From Azoarcus sp. (GTDB lineage Bacteria; Pseudomonadota; Gammaproteobacteria; Burkholderiales; Rhodocyclaceae): a stretch of 39,160 nucleotides of DNA. The stretch's first letter is position 1, and each line of letters begins with the position of its first letter. The stretch covers positions 1 through 39,160 of the forward strand of contig DYFV01000049.1 in the NCBI GenBank assembly GCA_020725025.1, given 5' to 3'. This document shows positions 15,281 to 22,850 of the stretch, one piece after another. The position numbers were made by a program, and so were the translations under genes. The notes under the pieces were generated by a model that did not search any database, was not told the DNA's origin, and was given only the letters and a program-made list of their open reading frames with translations.

Positions 15281-18200
15281 ATGCTCGATCGCCTCATCGA
15301 ATGGTCCGCGCGCAACGTCTTCCTGGTGCTGCTCGCGACCCTGGCCATCGTGGCCGGCGGCATCTGGGCGGTGAAGAACACGCCGCTGGACGCCCTGCCC
15401 GACCTCTCCGACGTCCAGGTCATCGTCTACACCCAGTATCCCGGCCAGGCACCCCAGGTGGTGGAGGACCAGGTCACCTACCCGCTCACCACCGCCATGC
15501 TGGCGGTGCCCAAGGCGAAGGTGGTGCGCGGCTTCTCCATGTTCGGCGCGTCCTACGTCTACGTGATCTTCGAGGACGGGACGGACATCTACTGGGCGCG
15601 CTCGCGGGTGCTGGAGTACCTCTCCTCCGCCCAGGGGCGCCTGCCCCAGGGCGTGGCGCCGCAGATCGGTCCGGACGCGACCGGCGTCGGCTGGGTCTTC
15701 CAGTACGCCCTCACCGGGCAGAACCAGAGCCTGGGCGACCTGCGCAGCGTGCAGGACTGGTACGTGCGCTACCAGCTCACCAAGGCAGGCGGCGTCGCCG
15801 AGGTGGCGAGCGTGGGCGGCTTCGTCAAGGAATACCAGGTGACGGTCGACCCGCACCGGCTCGCCACCTACGGCATCCCGCTGGAACGCGTGTCCCAGGT
15901 GATCCGCTCCTCCAACCGCGACGTGGGCGGGCGCGTGGTGGAGATGGCCGAGAAGGAATACATGGTGCGCGGCCTGGGCTACCTCGACGGCATCGGCGAC
16001 ATCGAGAGCCTGGTGCTGAAGAGCGAGGGCGGCACGCCGGTACTGATCCGCGACGTGGCCCGGGTGGAGCTGGTGCCGGCCGGGCGGCGCGGCATCGCCG
16101 AGCTCAACGGCGAGGGCGAGGTCGCCTCCGGCATCGTCATGGCCCGCTTCGGCCAGAACGCGCTGGACGTGATCGCCAACGTCAAGGAGAAGATCGCCGA
16201 AATCGCCCCGGGCCTCCCCGAGGGCACCGGGATCGTGCCGGTGTACGACCGCTCCACCCTCATCGAGCGCGCCATCGCCAACCTGAAGTGGACGTTGCTG
16301 GAGGAGAGCCTGATCGTGGCCGCGGTGTGCGTGATCTTCCTGATGCACGTGCGCAGCGCCCTGGTCGCCATCGTCACGCTGCCGATCGGCATCCTCATCG
16401 CCTTCATCGCCATGCGCTCCATGGATCTCGGCTCCAACATCATGAGCCTGGGGGGCATCGCCATCGCCATCGGCGCGATGGTGGACGCGGCCATCGTGAT
16501 GATCGAGAACGCCCACAAGCGGCTCGAGCGCCTGCCGGCGGACGCCGACAACGCCGAGCGCGCCCGGGTGATGATCCGCGCGTGCAAGGAAGTGGGCCCG
16601 GCGCTGTTCTTCTCGCTCCTCATCATCACCGTCTCCTTCCTCCCCGTCTTCACGCTGGAGGGACAGGAAGGCCGCCTCTTCTCGCCGCTGGCCTTCACCA
16701 AGACCTTCGCCATGGCGGGCGCGGCGCTCCTTTCGGTGACCCTGGTGCCGGTGCTGATGCTGTTCTTCATCCGCGGGCGGATCATGCCGGAGGCGAAGAA
16801 TCCGGTTAACCGCTTCCTGATCTGGGCCTACCGGCCGGTGATCCGCTGGGTGCTGGCGCACAAGGGGCTCACCCTGGTGCTCGCGCTCGCGTCGATGATC
16901 GCCACCTGGTATCCGGCCAGCAGGCTCGGCTCGGAGTTCATGCCCACCCTCAACGAAGGCTCGATCATGTACATGCCGGCGTCGCTGCCCGGCATGTCGG
17001 TGACCGAGGCGGCGCGCCTGCTGGCCACCACCGACCGCATCATCAAGACATTCCCCGAAGTCGAATCCGTGTTCGGCAAGGCCGGGCGGGCGGCGACCGC
17101 CACAGACCCCGCTCCGCTGGAGATGTTCGAGACGGTGATCAACCTCAAGCCGGAGTCGGAGTGGCGCCCCGGGATGACGGTGGACAAGCTCATCGCGGAG
17201 ATGGATGCCGCGCTCAAGTTCCCCGGACTGGCGAACTCGTGGACCATGCCGATCAAGGCGCGCATCGACATGCTCTCCACCGGCATCCGCACGCCGGTGG
17301 GCGTGAAGGTGTTCGGCAAGGACCTGGCGACCATCGAGAAGGTCGCGCGCGAGGTCGAGCAGGCGGTAAAGGATGTGCCCGGCACCAGCAGCGCCTATGC
17401 CGAGCGCGTGACCGGCGGCTACTACCTGGACATCGTCCCGCGCCGCGCCGAGCTCGCCCGCTACGGGGTGACCGTGGGCACGTTCCAGCAGGTGATCGGC
17501 ACCGCCCTGGGCGGCGAGCTGGTGACCACCGCGGTGGAGGGACTGGAGCGCTACGGCATCTCGGTACGCTACCCGCGCGCGCTGCGCGAGGATCCGCACC
17601 GGATCGCCACCGAGGTCTTCGTGCCTACGGTGAACGGCATGGTCCCCCTCGGCCAGCTCGCCGACATCCGGGTGAAGAACGGCGCGCCGGGCATCAAGAC
17701 CGAGAACGCACTGCTGGCCGCCTATGTATACGTGGACATCCGCGACCGCGACGTGGGCTCCTACGTCAAGGAGGCGCAGCAGGCGGTGGCCGACCGGGTG
17801 GTCTTCCCGCCGGGCTACTACGCCACCTGGTCGGGCCAGTTCGAGTACATGGAGCGCGCCAAGGCCAAGCTCGCGGTGGTGGTGCCGGTGACGCTCGCCA
17901 TCATCTTCGTGCTGCTCTACATCAACTTCCGGCGGCTCACCGAGACGCTGATCGTGATGCTGTCGGTGCCCTTCGCGCTGGTGGGCGGCATCTGGCTGAT
18001 GTGGTGGCTGGGCTACAACATGAGCGTGGCGGTGGCGGTGGGCTTCATCGCGCTGGCCGGGGTCGCCGCCGAGACCGGGGTGGTGATGCTGATCTATCTG
18101 GACCAGGCCTGGGAGGAGATCAAGGCAAGGCGCCGGGGCGAGAACGCGGAGCCGTCGGCCGCCGACCTCTATCACGCGATCATGGAAGGCGCGGTGGAGC

Positions 18201-18445
18201 GGGTGCGGCCCAAGATGATGACGGTGGTGGCGATCATGGCGGGCCTGTTGCCCATCATGTGGAGCACCGGCACCGGCAGCGAGGTGATGAGCCGCATCGC
18301 CGCCCCCATGGTGGGCGGGATGATCTCCTCGACCATCCTCACCCTGGGGGTGATTCCCGCCATCTACGCGCTGGTCAAGCAGTGGCGGCTCGGACGGGGC
18401 CTGGAGCGGCCGGCGGCGCCGGCAGCCGCGGCGGCACCCGCCTGA
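15281..18445 (+). CDS. cusA: CusA-type heavy-metal RND pump, Cu(I)/Ag(I) export
   Basis: 1054 residues from the ATG one base after the cusB-like stop. It aligns with E. coli CusA along its length: GFSMFGASYVYVIFEDGTD, GAMVDAAIVMIENAHKRLE (proton-relay Asp402), GLANSWTMPIKARIDML and GFIALAGVAAETGVVML. The three methionines of the metal site are present (Met565, Met615, Met664) with the 50- and 49-residue spacing of CusA Met573/623/672, which separates the Cu/Ag group from the Zn/Co/Cd pumps (CzcA). Twelve transmembrane helices are expected, with two large periplasmic loops. It works with the CusC- and CusB-like products just upstream to expel monovalent copper or silver. The MITE-like element begins 21 bases after the stop. 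Confidence 0.93.
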   Translation: MLDRLIEWSARNVFLVLLATLAIVAGGIWAVKNTPLDALPDLSDVQVIVYTQYPGQAPQVVEDQVTYPLTTAMLAVPKAKVVRGFSMFGASYVYVIFEDGTDIYWARSRVLEYLSSAQGRLPQGVAPQIGPDATGVGWVFQYALTGQNQSLGDLRSVQDWYVRYQLTKAGGVAEVASVGGFVKEYQVTVDPHRLATYGIPLERVSQVIRSSNRDVGGRVVEMAEKEYMVRGLGYLDGIGDIESLVLKSEGGTPVLIRDVARVELVPAGRRGIAELNGEGEVASGIVMARFGQNALDVIANVKEKIAEIAPGLPEGTGIVPVYDRSTLIERAIANLKWTLLEESLIVAAVCVIFLMHVRSALVAIVTLPIGILIAFIAMRSMDLGSNIMSLGGIAIAIGAMVDAAIVMIENAHKRLERLPADADNAERARVMIRACKEVGPALFFSLLIITVSFLPVFTLEGQEGRLFSPLAFTKTFAMAGAALLSVTLVPVLMLFFIRGRIMPEAKNPVNRFLIWAYRPVIRWVLAHKGLTLVLALASMIATWYPASRLGSEFMPTLNEGSIMYMPASLPGMSVTEAARLLATTDRIIKTFPEVESVFGKAGRAATATDPAPLEMFETVINLKPESEWRPGMTVDKLIAEMDAALKFPGLANSWTMPIKARIDMLSTGIRTPVGVKVFGKDLATIEKVAREVEQAVKDVPGTSSAYAERVTGGYYLDIVPRRAELARYGVTVGTFQQVIGTALGGELVTTAVEGLERYGISVRYPRALREDPHRIATEVFVPTVNGMVPLGQLADIRVKNGAPGIKTENALLAAYVYVDIRDRDVGSYVKEAQQAVADRVVFPPGYYATWSGQFEYMERAKAKLAVVVPVTLAIIFVLLYINFRRLTETLIVMLSVPFALVGGIWLMWWLGYNMSVAVAVGFIALAGVAAETGVVMLIYLDQAWEEIKARRRGENAEPSAADLYHAIMEGAVERVRPKMMTVVAIMAGLLPIMWSTGTGSEVMSRIAAPMVGGMISSTILTLGVIPAIYALVKQWRLGRGLERPAAPAAAAAPA

Positions 18446-18466
18446 GCCTGTGGCGGGGCCGTCTCG

Positions 18467-18621
18467 GAAGCTGTGAAGAAATCGTCGCGAGCGGGCCGAG
18501 GGCAAGGCCTCAGTTGGCAAATGAGGCGCGCAGCGACCAAGTCATATCAAGGAGATAGGCAAGGGAGCGAGCACCGCGCAACCCAGCCATCGGCCTGCGC
18601 AGCGGATTGGTTCACACCTTC
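18467..18621. mobile_element. MITE-like 155-base element with 11-base terminal inverted repeats
   Basis: GAAGCTGTGAA at 18467-18477 is repeated in inverted form as TTCACACCTTC at 18611-18621, with 10 of 11 bases complementary. The interior has no gene, and contains a small hairpin (GCCTCA-N9-TGAGGC, 18507-18527) and blocks such as CGAGGGCAAGG. Its right end touches the last base of the opposing CzcE-like stop codon. No target-site duplication is obvious. It fits a non-autonomous miniature transposon or dispersed repeat, but only one copy is present in the window. Confidence 0.5.
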
Positions 18622-18990
18622 TCAGTTCTGGCCGTACATGGGGTGCTCGCTTACATACACGGTCACCCCTTCGACGCCGGGCACGATCTTCGAGAGCGGG
18701 AAGGGGCGCGTGCCCATGGTGTTGAAGGTCCACGTCGTCGCCTGCCCGTCGTAGCGGATCTTCACGGTCTCGAGGCGGGTCACGTTGATCCAGTCGGTGT
18801 CGGGACCGATGACCACGGTGCGGTCGGCCGGGCCCGGCGAAGGATGCCCGTAGCGGCTCTCCTGAGCCTCGGCCGCCGCCCTGGTGGCGGCCATGTCGCC
18901 GTTGGATGCACCGCGAGCCAGCGCGGAAGTGCCGGAGGAAAGCAGCGCGACTGCCGCCATGGAGGTAAAAACGAGCCTGGTAGGGGTCAT
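18622..18990 (-). CDS. CzcE-like periplasmic metal-binding protein
   Basis: 122 residues from the ATG at 18990, with AAGGAG seven bases upstream. A signal peptide (helix SMAAVALLSSGTSALA) is followed by a short linker and a ~75-residue beta-rich domain: RTVVIGPDTDWINVTRLETV, WTFNTMGTRPFPLSKI and VTVYVSEHPMYGQN. This pattern matches CzcE-family metal-binding proteins of Cupriavidus, which bind Cu in the periplasm and change shape on binding. The match rests on overall pattern rather than clear ligand residues. The gene starts 20 bases after the stop of an S4 gene on the same strand, suggesting co-transcription, and is convergent with the cusA-like gene. A role in copper buffering is likely. 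Confidence 0.7.
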   Translation of the reverse strand: MTPTRLVFTSMAAVALLSSGTSALARGASNGDMAATRAAAEAQESRYGHPSPGPADRTVVIGPDTDWINVTRLETVKIRYDGQATTWTFNTMGTRPFPLSKIVPGVEGVTVYVSEHPMYGQN

Positions 18991-19010
18991 GGTCTCTCTC
19001 CTTGTTGCTG

Positions 19011-19622
19011 TTACAGGCGAACCGCGTAGTACTCGACTACGCTCGCGACCTCGATCGGGAACGGCACCTCGCTCGGATCGGGCAGGCGCGTCACCGTCGC
19101 GCTCACGTCCTTCTCGTTGAAGGAGAGCCACTCCGGCCGGGTGAGCGCCGGCTCGGCCAGGCATTCCGCGGCGCACGGAATCGTCCGTCCCTTGGCGGTA
19201 AGCACGATGGTGTCGCCGGGGCGGATGCGGATCGAGGGAATGTTCACCGCCTTGCCGTTCAGCAGCACGTGGCGGTGGCTCACCAGCTGCCGCGCGGCCA
19301 CGATGGAGGGGGCGAAGCCCGCGCGGAACACGAAGTTGTCGAGTCGGCGCTCGAGGAGCTCCAGGAGCTTCGGCCCGGTCGGCGCCTTGGACGCCTTGGC
19401 CTCGTGGAACAGGCGCTGGATCTGGCGCTCGGTCAGCCCGTAGTTGAAGCGCAGCTTCTGCTTCTCCATCAGCTTGATACCGAAGTCCGACTTGCGCCGT
19501 TGGCGCTGCCCGTGCTGGCCGGGCGGATAGCTGCGCTCGCCCAGGGACTTGCGCCCGAGGCCGGGCAGCTCGGTGCCCAGCGCACGCATGACTTTCATTC
19601 GGGGACCGGTGTAGCGGGACAT
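19011..19622 (-). CDS. rpsD: 30S ribosomal protein S4, probably a stand-alone paralogue
   Basis: 203 residues from the ATG at 19622 with AGGAG six bases upstream. S4 hallmarks are clear: MSRYTGPRMKVMRALG, YPPGQHG, EKQKLRFNYGLTERQ, and an S4 RNA-binding domain LLERRLDNFVFRAGFAPS then ARQLVSHRHVLLNGKAVNI. It binds 16S rRNA early in small-subunit assembly and is usually encoded in the rpsM-rpsK-rpsD-rpoA cluster. None of those genes is here, so a canonical copy probably exists elsewhere. The N-terminal ~35 residues contain no cysteine and are shorter and different from E. coli S4. The gene lies in an apparent two-gene unit with the CzcE-like protein, an unusual pairing. Confidence 0.93.
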   Translation of the reverse strand: MSRYTGPRMKVMRALGTELPGLGRKSLGERSYPPGQHGQRQRRKSDFGIKLMEKQKLRFNYGLTERQIQRLFHEAKASKAPTGPKLLELLERRLDNFVFRAGFAPSIVAARQLVSHRHVLLNGKAVNIPSIRIRPGDTIVLTAKGRTIPCAAECLAEPALTRPEWLSFNEKDVSATVTRLPDPSEVPFPIEVASVVEYYAVRL

Positions 19623-19711
19623 GGTGGGCTCCTCCATCGAACGGGTGGGAGACGGCGGGACGCCGTGGTCCGGGGCGCTTGGTCCTTCGCGGAGAGGCAA
19701 GCGGCATTCCC

Positions 19712-19801
19712 GTAGCCCGGATGGAGCCGAAGGAGGAATCCGGGACGGCGGTGCGACAGGCGGCCCGGTCCCCGGATTCCGTTGCACTCCATCCGGGCTA
19801 C
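19712..19801. repeat. inverted pair of GTAGCCCGGATG palindromic repeats (REP/BIME-like)
   Basis: GTAGCCCGGATGGAG...GGAATCCGGG (19712-19744) is followed after 26 bases by its inverse, CCCGGATTCC...ATCCGGGCTAC (19771-19801). The pair can form a long hairpin between the divergent S4 and NfeD genes, ending only 21 bases before the NfeD start codon. Related copies lie at 24557-24591 and 33362-33409. Confidence 0.85.
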
Positions 19802-19822
19802 AATGCCGCGAGGAGGTATCCC

Positions 19823-20266
19823 ATGATTCTGGAATGGTGGCACTGGGCGATCCTGGGCATCGCCATCGCCCTGCTGGAGCTCGCGGTTCCCGCCTTCTTC
19901 GCGCTGTGGTTCGGCCTGGGCGCACTCGTCGTGGCGCTCGCGCTGTTCGTTGCGCCGGGCCTGTCGTTCACCGCCCAGCTCGCGCTGTGGACCGTGGCCT
20001 CGCTGGCGATGGTGTTCCTGTGGTTCCGCGTCTTCCGGCGCAACGACCACAAGACGCGGCTGGGCACCTCGGGCGGCGACGTGATCGGCGAAGTCGGACT
20101 CCTCGTGGGGGCGGTGGCGCCCTTCCAGCGCGGCCGGGTACGCTTCCAGCGCCCGATCCTCGGTGCCGAGGAGTGGGTGTGTCTTTCCGAGACCGCGATC
20201 CCGGCGGGCGAGCGGGTCAAGGTCGTCGCGATCGAAGGCAGTTTCCTCAAGGTGGCGAAAGCCTGA
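19823..20266 (+). CDS. NfeD-family membrane protein
   Basis: 147 residues from the ATG at 19823 with AGGAGG upstream. The N-terminal half has two or three hydrophobic helices (WHWAILGIAIALLELAVPAF, and AQLALWTVASLAMVFLWF after LSF). The C-terminal half is an OB-fold NfeD domain, GEVGLLVGAVAPFQRGRVRF then GAEEWVCLSETAIPAGERV. NfeD proteins partner with SPFH/stomatin proteins in membrane quality control and microdomains; the next gene, 32 bases on, encodes exactly such a partner. This short form lacks the N-terminal serine-protease domain of long NfeD proteins. E. coli YbbK (QmcA)/YbbJ is the likely counterpart pair. Confidence 0.9.
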   Translation: MILEWWHWAILGIAIALLELAVPAFFALWFGLGALVVALALFVAPGLSFTAQLALWTVASLAMVFLWFRVFRRNDHKTRLGTSGGDVIGEVGLLVGAVAPFQRGRVRFQRPILGAEEWVCLSETAIPAGERVKVVAIEGSFLKVAKA

Positions 20267-20298
20267 ATACGAAGACCTGAGCAGGGAGAAGAAAAGCA

Positions 20299-21162
20299 AT
20301 GGAAGCAGGACTCATCATCGTCGTCGCCATCTTCATCTTCGTGGCGGTCACCATCGCCAAGGGCGTGCGGCTCGTGTCGCAGGGCGAGGAGTGGATCGTC
20401 GAGCGCCTGGGCAAGTACCACGGCACGCTCAAGCCCGGCCTGAACATCCTCATCCCCTACCTCGACAACGTCGCCTACAAGCTCGTCACCAAGGACATCA
20501 TCCTCGACGTGCAGGAGCAGGAGGTGATCACCCGCGACAACGCGGTGATCCTCACCAACGCGATCGCCTTCGTGAAGGTGACCGACCCGGTGAAGGCGGT
20601 CTATGGCGTGACGGACTTCTCCGAGGCGATCCGCAACCTGATCATGACCACGCTGCGCTCCATCGTGGGCGAGATGGAGCTCGACGAGGCGCTGTCCTCG
20701 CGCGACAAGATCAAGGCGCGCCTGCGGGAGAGCATCGCCGACGAGGCGGTGGACTGGGGCCTCACCGTGAAATCGGTGGAGATCCAGGACATCAAGCCCT
20801 CGCCCTCCATGCAGCGCGCCATGGAGCTGCAGGCCGCCGCCGAGCGCGAGCGAAAGGCCGCGGTGACCAAGGCCGAGGGCGACAAGCAGGCCGCCATCCT
20901 CGAGGCCCAGGCGCGCCTCGAGTCGGCCAAGCTCGACGCCAACGCCCAGGTGATGCTCGCCGAGGCCTCGGCCGAAGCGATCCGGCGCGTCACCGGCGCC
21001 ATCGGCGAGCAGACCGGGCCGATGCTCTATCTCCTGGGCGAGAAGTACATCGGCGCCCTCGACAGGCTCGGCCAGTCGCCGAACGCCAAGATGGTGGTGC
21101 TGCCCGCCGACCTGCAGGAGGCGCTGCGCGGGCTGGTGGGCCGCATGGGCGTGCGGAGCTAG
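20299..21162 (+). CDS. SPFH/Band 7 protein, stomatin-like (QmcA type)
   Basis: 287 residues. One N-terminal membrane helix (LIIVVAIFIFVAVTIAKGV) is followed by a complete Band 7 domain: QGEEWIVERLGKYHGTLKPG, ILDVQEQEVITRDNAVI and VYGVTDFSEAIRNLIMTTLR. A coiled-coil region rich in Ala/Glu/Lys follows (AMELQAAAERERKAAV to about residue 225), ending in a short C-terminal tail. This is the paraslipin/QmcA architecture. These proteins form large ring-shaped oligomers at the inner membrane and associate with FtsH or NfeD. It lies downstream of the NfeD gene in an apparent operon. The precise client is unknown. Confidence 0.92.
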   Translation: MEAGLIIVVAIFIFVAVTIAKGVRLVSQGEEWIVERLGKYHGTLKPGLNILIPYLDNVAYKLVTKDIILDVQEQEVITRDNAVILTNAIAFVKVTDPVKAVYGVTDFSEAIRNLIMTTLRSIVGEMELDEALSSRDKIKARLRESIADEAVDWGLTVKSVEIQDIKPSPSMQRAMELQAAAERERKAAVTKAEGDKQAAILEAQARLESAKLDANAQVMLAEASAEAIRRVTGAIGEQTGPMLYLLGEKYIGALDRLGQSPNAKMVVLPADLQEALRGLVGRMGVRS

Positions 21163-21187
21163 CCTGCCGAGGCGGCCCGGCGCGTCC

Positions 21188-22624
21188 TCATCGATCTTCG
21201 ATCTCCGTGGCACCCATCCAGTAGCACAGCAGCGGCGCCGGAATGCGCATGATCCGGCCGCCGCCCGCCTGCGGCAGCCCGTCCAGCACGCCGAAGTCGT
21301 CGAGCGACCTGGTGACGACGTAGCCGCGGGCGATGTTCCTCTGCTCGCACAGCTCGATGAGCCCCTTCAGCTCACGCACCCCGGTGTGCTGCGCGCGGTA
21401 CTTCACCTCGAACGGGACGATCTCCCCGCCCACCTCCGCCACCAGGTCGACCTCGCGGTCCTTTCGGCCCCGCCAGTAGGTGAAGCGCACGTTCTGAGGG
21501 TAGTAGCGGGCGAACAGGTGCTTGAAGACCGCCGTCTCGGTCGCCACGCCCAGGGCACCGGCATCCTCGAGAATGGCCTTGCCCTTGAGCATCACCGCCG
21601 GCGCGATGGCCGCATCCGCCAGGTAGATCTTGAAACGGGCGCGCAGCACGTCCTTGCCGTAGCCGAAGGGCGGCAGACGGTAGATCAGGTGAGTCGCCTC
21701 GAGCAGCTCGATGAAGTTCTGCGCCGTCGGGCGCTTGACCTCGAGGTTGGCGCACAGGTCGACCATGTCGAGCAGGCCGCGGTCGTGCATGCACAGGTAC
21801 AGGAAGGTGTGCTCCAGATCCAGCACCCGCCGGACGCCGAAGAGCGCCGTCATGTCGCGCTTGAGGACTTTGTCGATGATGTCCTCGCGCAGCAGGCGCT
21901 GCGCCTGCGTGATGCTCTCGACCTGCGCCGTCTGCGGGAAACCGCCACGGATCAGGTATTCGTGGAAGTGACCGACGTATGGACCGGCTGCGTCGATGGC
22001 GCGGTAGAACGCCGGCTGCGACAAGTCGAACAGGTCGCGCAGCGAGCGCAGACCGGGCAGTGCCGGCAATTCGAGATTCTTGATCTGGAGGTATTCGTAG
22101 AAGGAGAGCGTCGTCAACCGGATCGTGTGCCAGCGTCCGACGCCGGACTCCTGCCCGGCCTCCACCAGCGGCATGGCCGAGCCGGTGAAGGCGATGCGAC
22201 GCCCCTTCTGGAAATCGACCTGATGCTTGATCCAGGTGCCCCAGTCGCGAATGAACTGCGCCTCGTCGAGAAAGAGGTACTCGAGCCCCTCGGCCTTGGG
22301 CTCGCGGGCTCGCCAGGCATCGAGCACCGCATCGATGCCCGCCAGCTTCAGGATGGGGTGATCGAAGGTGGCGTAGAGAATGTTGGCTGGCGGTACGCCC
22401 GCATTGAGCAGCGACTCGATCGCCTGAAGCATGAGGGTCGTCTTGCCGATCTGGCGCGCGCCGGAAAGCAGCACGGCCCGCGGCGCCGGCGGCGCCGCGG
22501 TCCAGGCGTGCAGCTCGCGGAACGCCGCCCGACGCCACTTCGGCAGATCGGCGATGGGCTCGCCGCGCCACCAGGGATTGAACCGGGACAGGACCGAAAC
22601 AAGCTCTTCTCCAGACACCCTCAT
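21188..22624 (-). CDS. AAA_14 / DUF4143 ATP-binding protein
   Basis: 478 residues from the ATG at 22624, with AGGAAG about ten bases upstream. Walker A is SGARQIGKTT (54-63) and Walker B YLFLDEAQ (116-123). RIAFTGSAMPL is a sensor-like strand, and a winged-helix/DUF4143 region occupies the middle. The C-terminal REVDLVAEVGGEIVPFEVK has the D...E-x-K pattern of a restriction-nuclease-like fold. Such proteins are widespread, scattered and often transferred; they are ATPases of unproven function, sometimes discussed with toxin-antitoxin or defence genes. No partner gene is adjacent. The 50 bases upstream of the start are unusually AT-rich (TAAATATCACAGATAG and on), unlike the rest of the window, which hints at later acquisition. 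Confidence 0.85.
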   Translation of the reverse strand: MRVSGEELVSVLSRFNPWWRGEPIADLPKWRRAAFRELHAWTAAPPAPRAVLLSGARQIGKTTLMLQAIESLLNAGVPPANILYATFDHPILKLAGIDAVLDAWRAREPKAEGLEYLFLDEAQFIRDWGTWIKHQVDFQKGRRIAFTGSAMPLVEAGQESGVGRWHTIRLTTLSFYEYLQIKNLELPALPGLRSLRDLFDLSQPAFYRAIDAAGPYVGHFHEYLIRGGFPQTAQVESITQAQRLLREDIIDKVLKRDMTALFGVRRVLDLEHTFLYLCMHDRGLLDMVDLCANLEVKRPTAQNFIELLEATHLIYRLPPFGYGKDVLRARFKIYLADAAIAPAVMLKGKAILEDAGALGVATETAVFKHLFARYYPQNVRFTYWRGRKDREVDLVAEVGGEIVPFEVKYRAQHTGVRELKGLIELCEQRNIARGYVVTRSLDDFGVLDGLPQAGGGRIMRIPAPLLCYWMGATEIEDR

Positions 22625-22776
22625 GAGACGAGTTCTTCCTAAATATCACAGATAGACAACCTATACATTAACTAAAATCGCGATAAAGCGAGTTCGTTTC
22701 GTCATTGCCGTCACAAGGGCGGCTCGTCGATGAGGTCGCGCAGCCCGCACGCCAGAGGAGCCAACGCCGAAAGGCG

Positions 22777-22790
22777 AGGTAACCGTACCT
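22777..22790. promoter_or_regulatory. short palindrome upstream of the GapN-like gene
   Basis: AGGTA-ACCG-TACCT is a perfect 5-4-5 repeat 60 bases before the start at 22851. It may be an operator or a chance palindrome. No clear -35/-10 pair was found beside it. Confidence 0.25.
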
Positions 22791-22850
22791 GCGGTTGAGC
22801 GCGGCGCGAGCGTCGTGGTCCAACGGACACCCCGACACGGAGACGAGACG

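Noticed and set aside
15197..18520. 1107-codon open frame on the minus strand opposite the cusA-like gene
   Set aside because: High GC leaves the antisense frame open; its His/Arg/Gly-rich product has no domain, while the plus strand encodes a clear CusA homologue.
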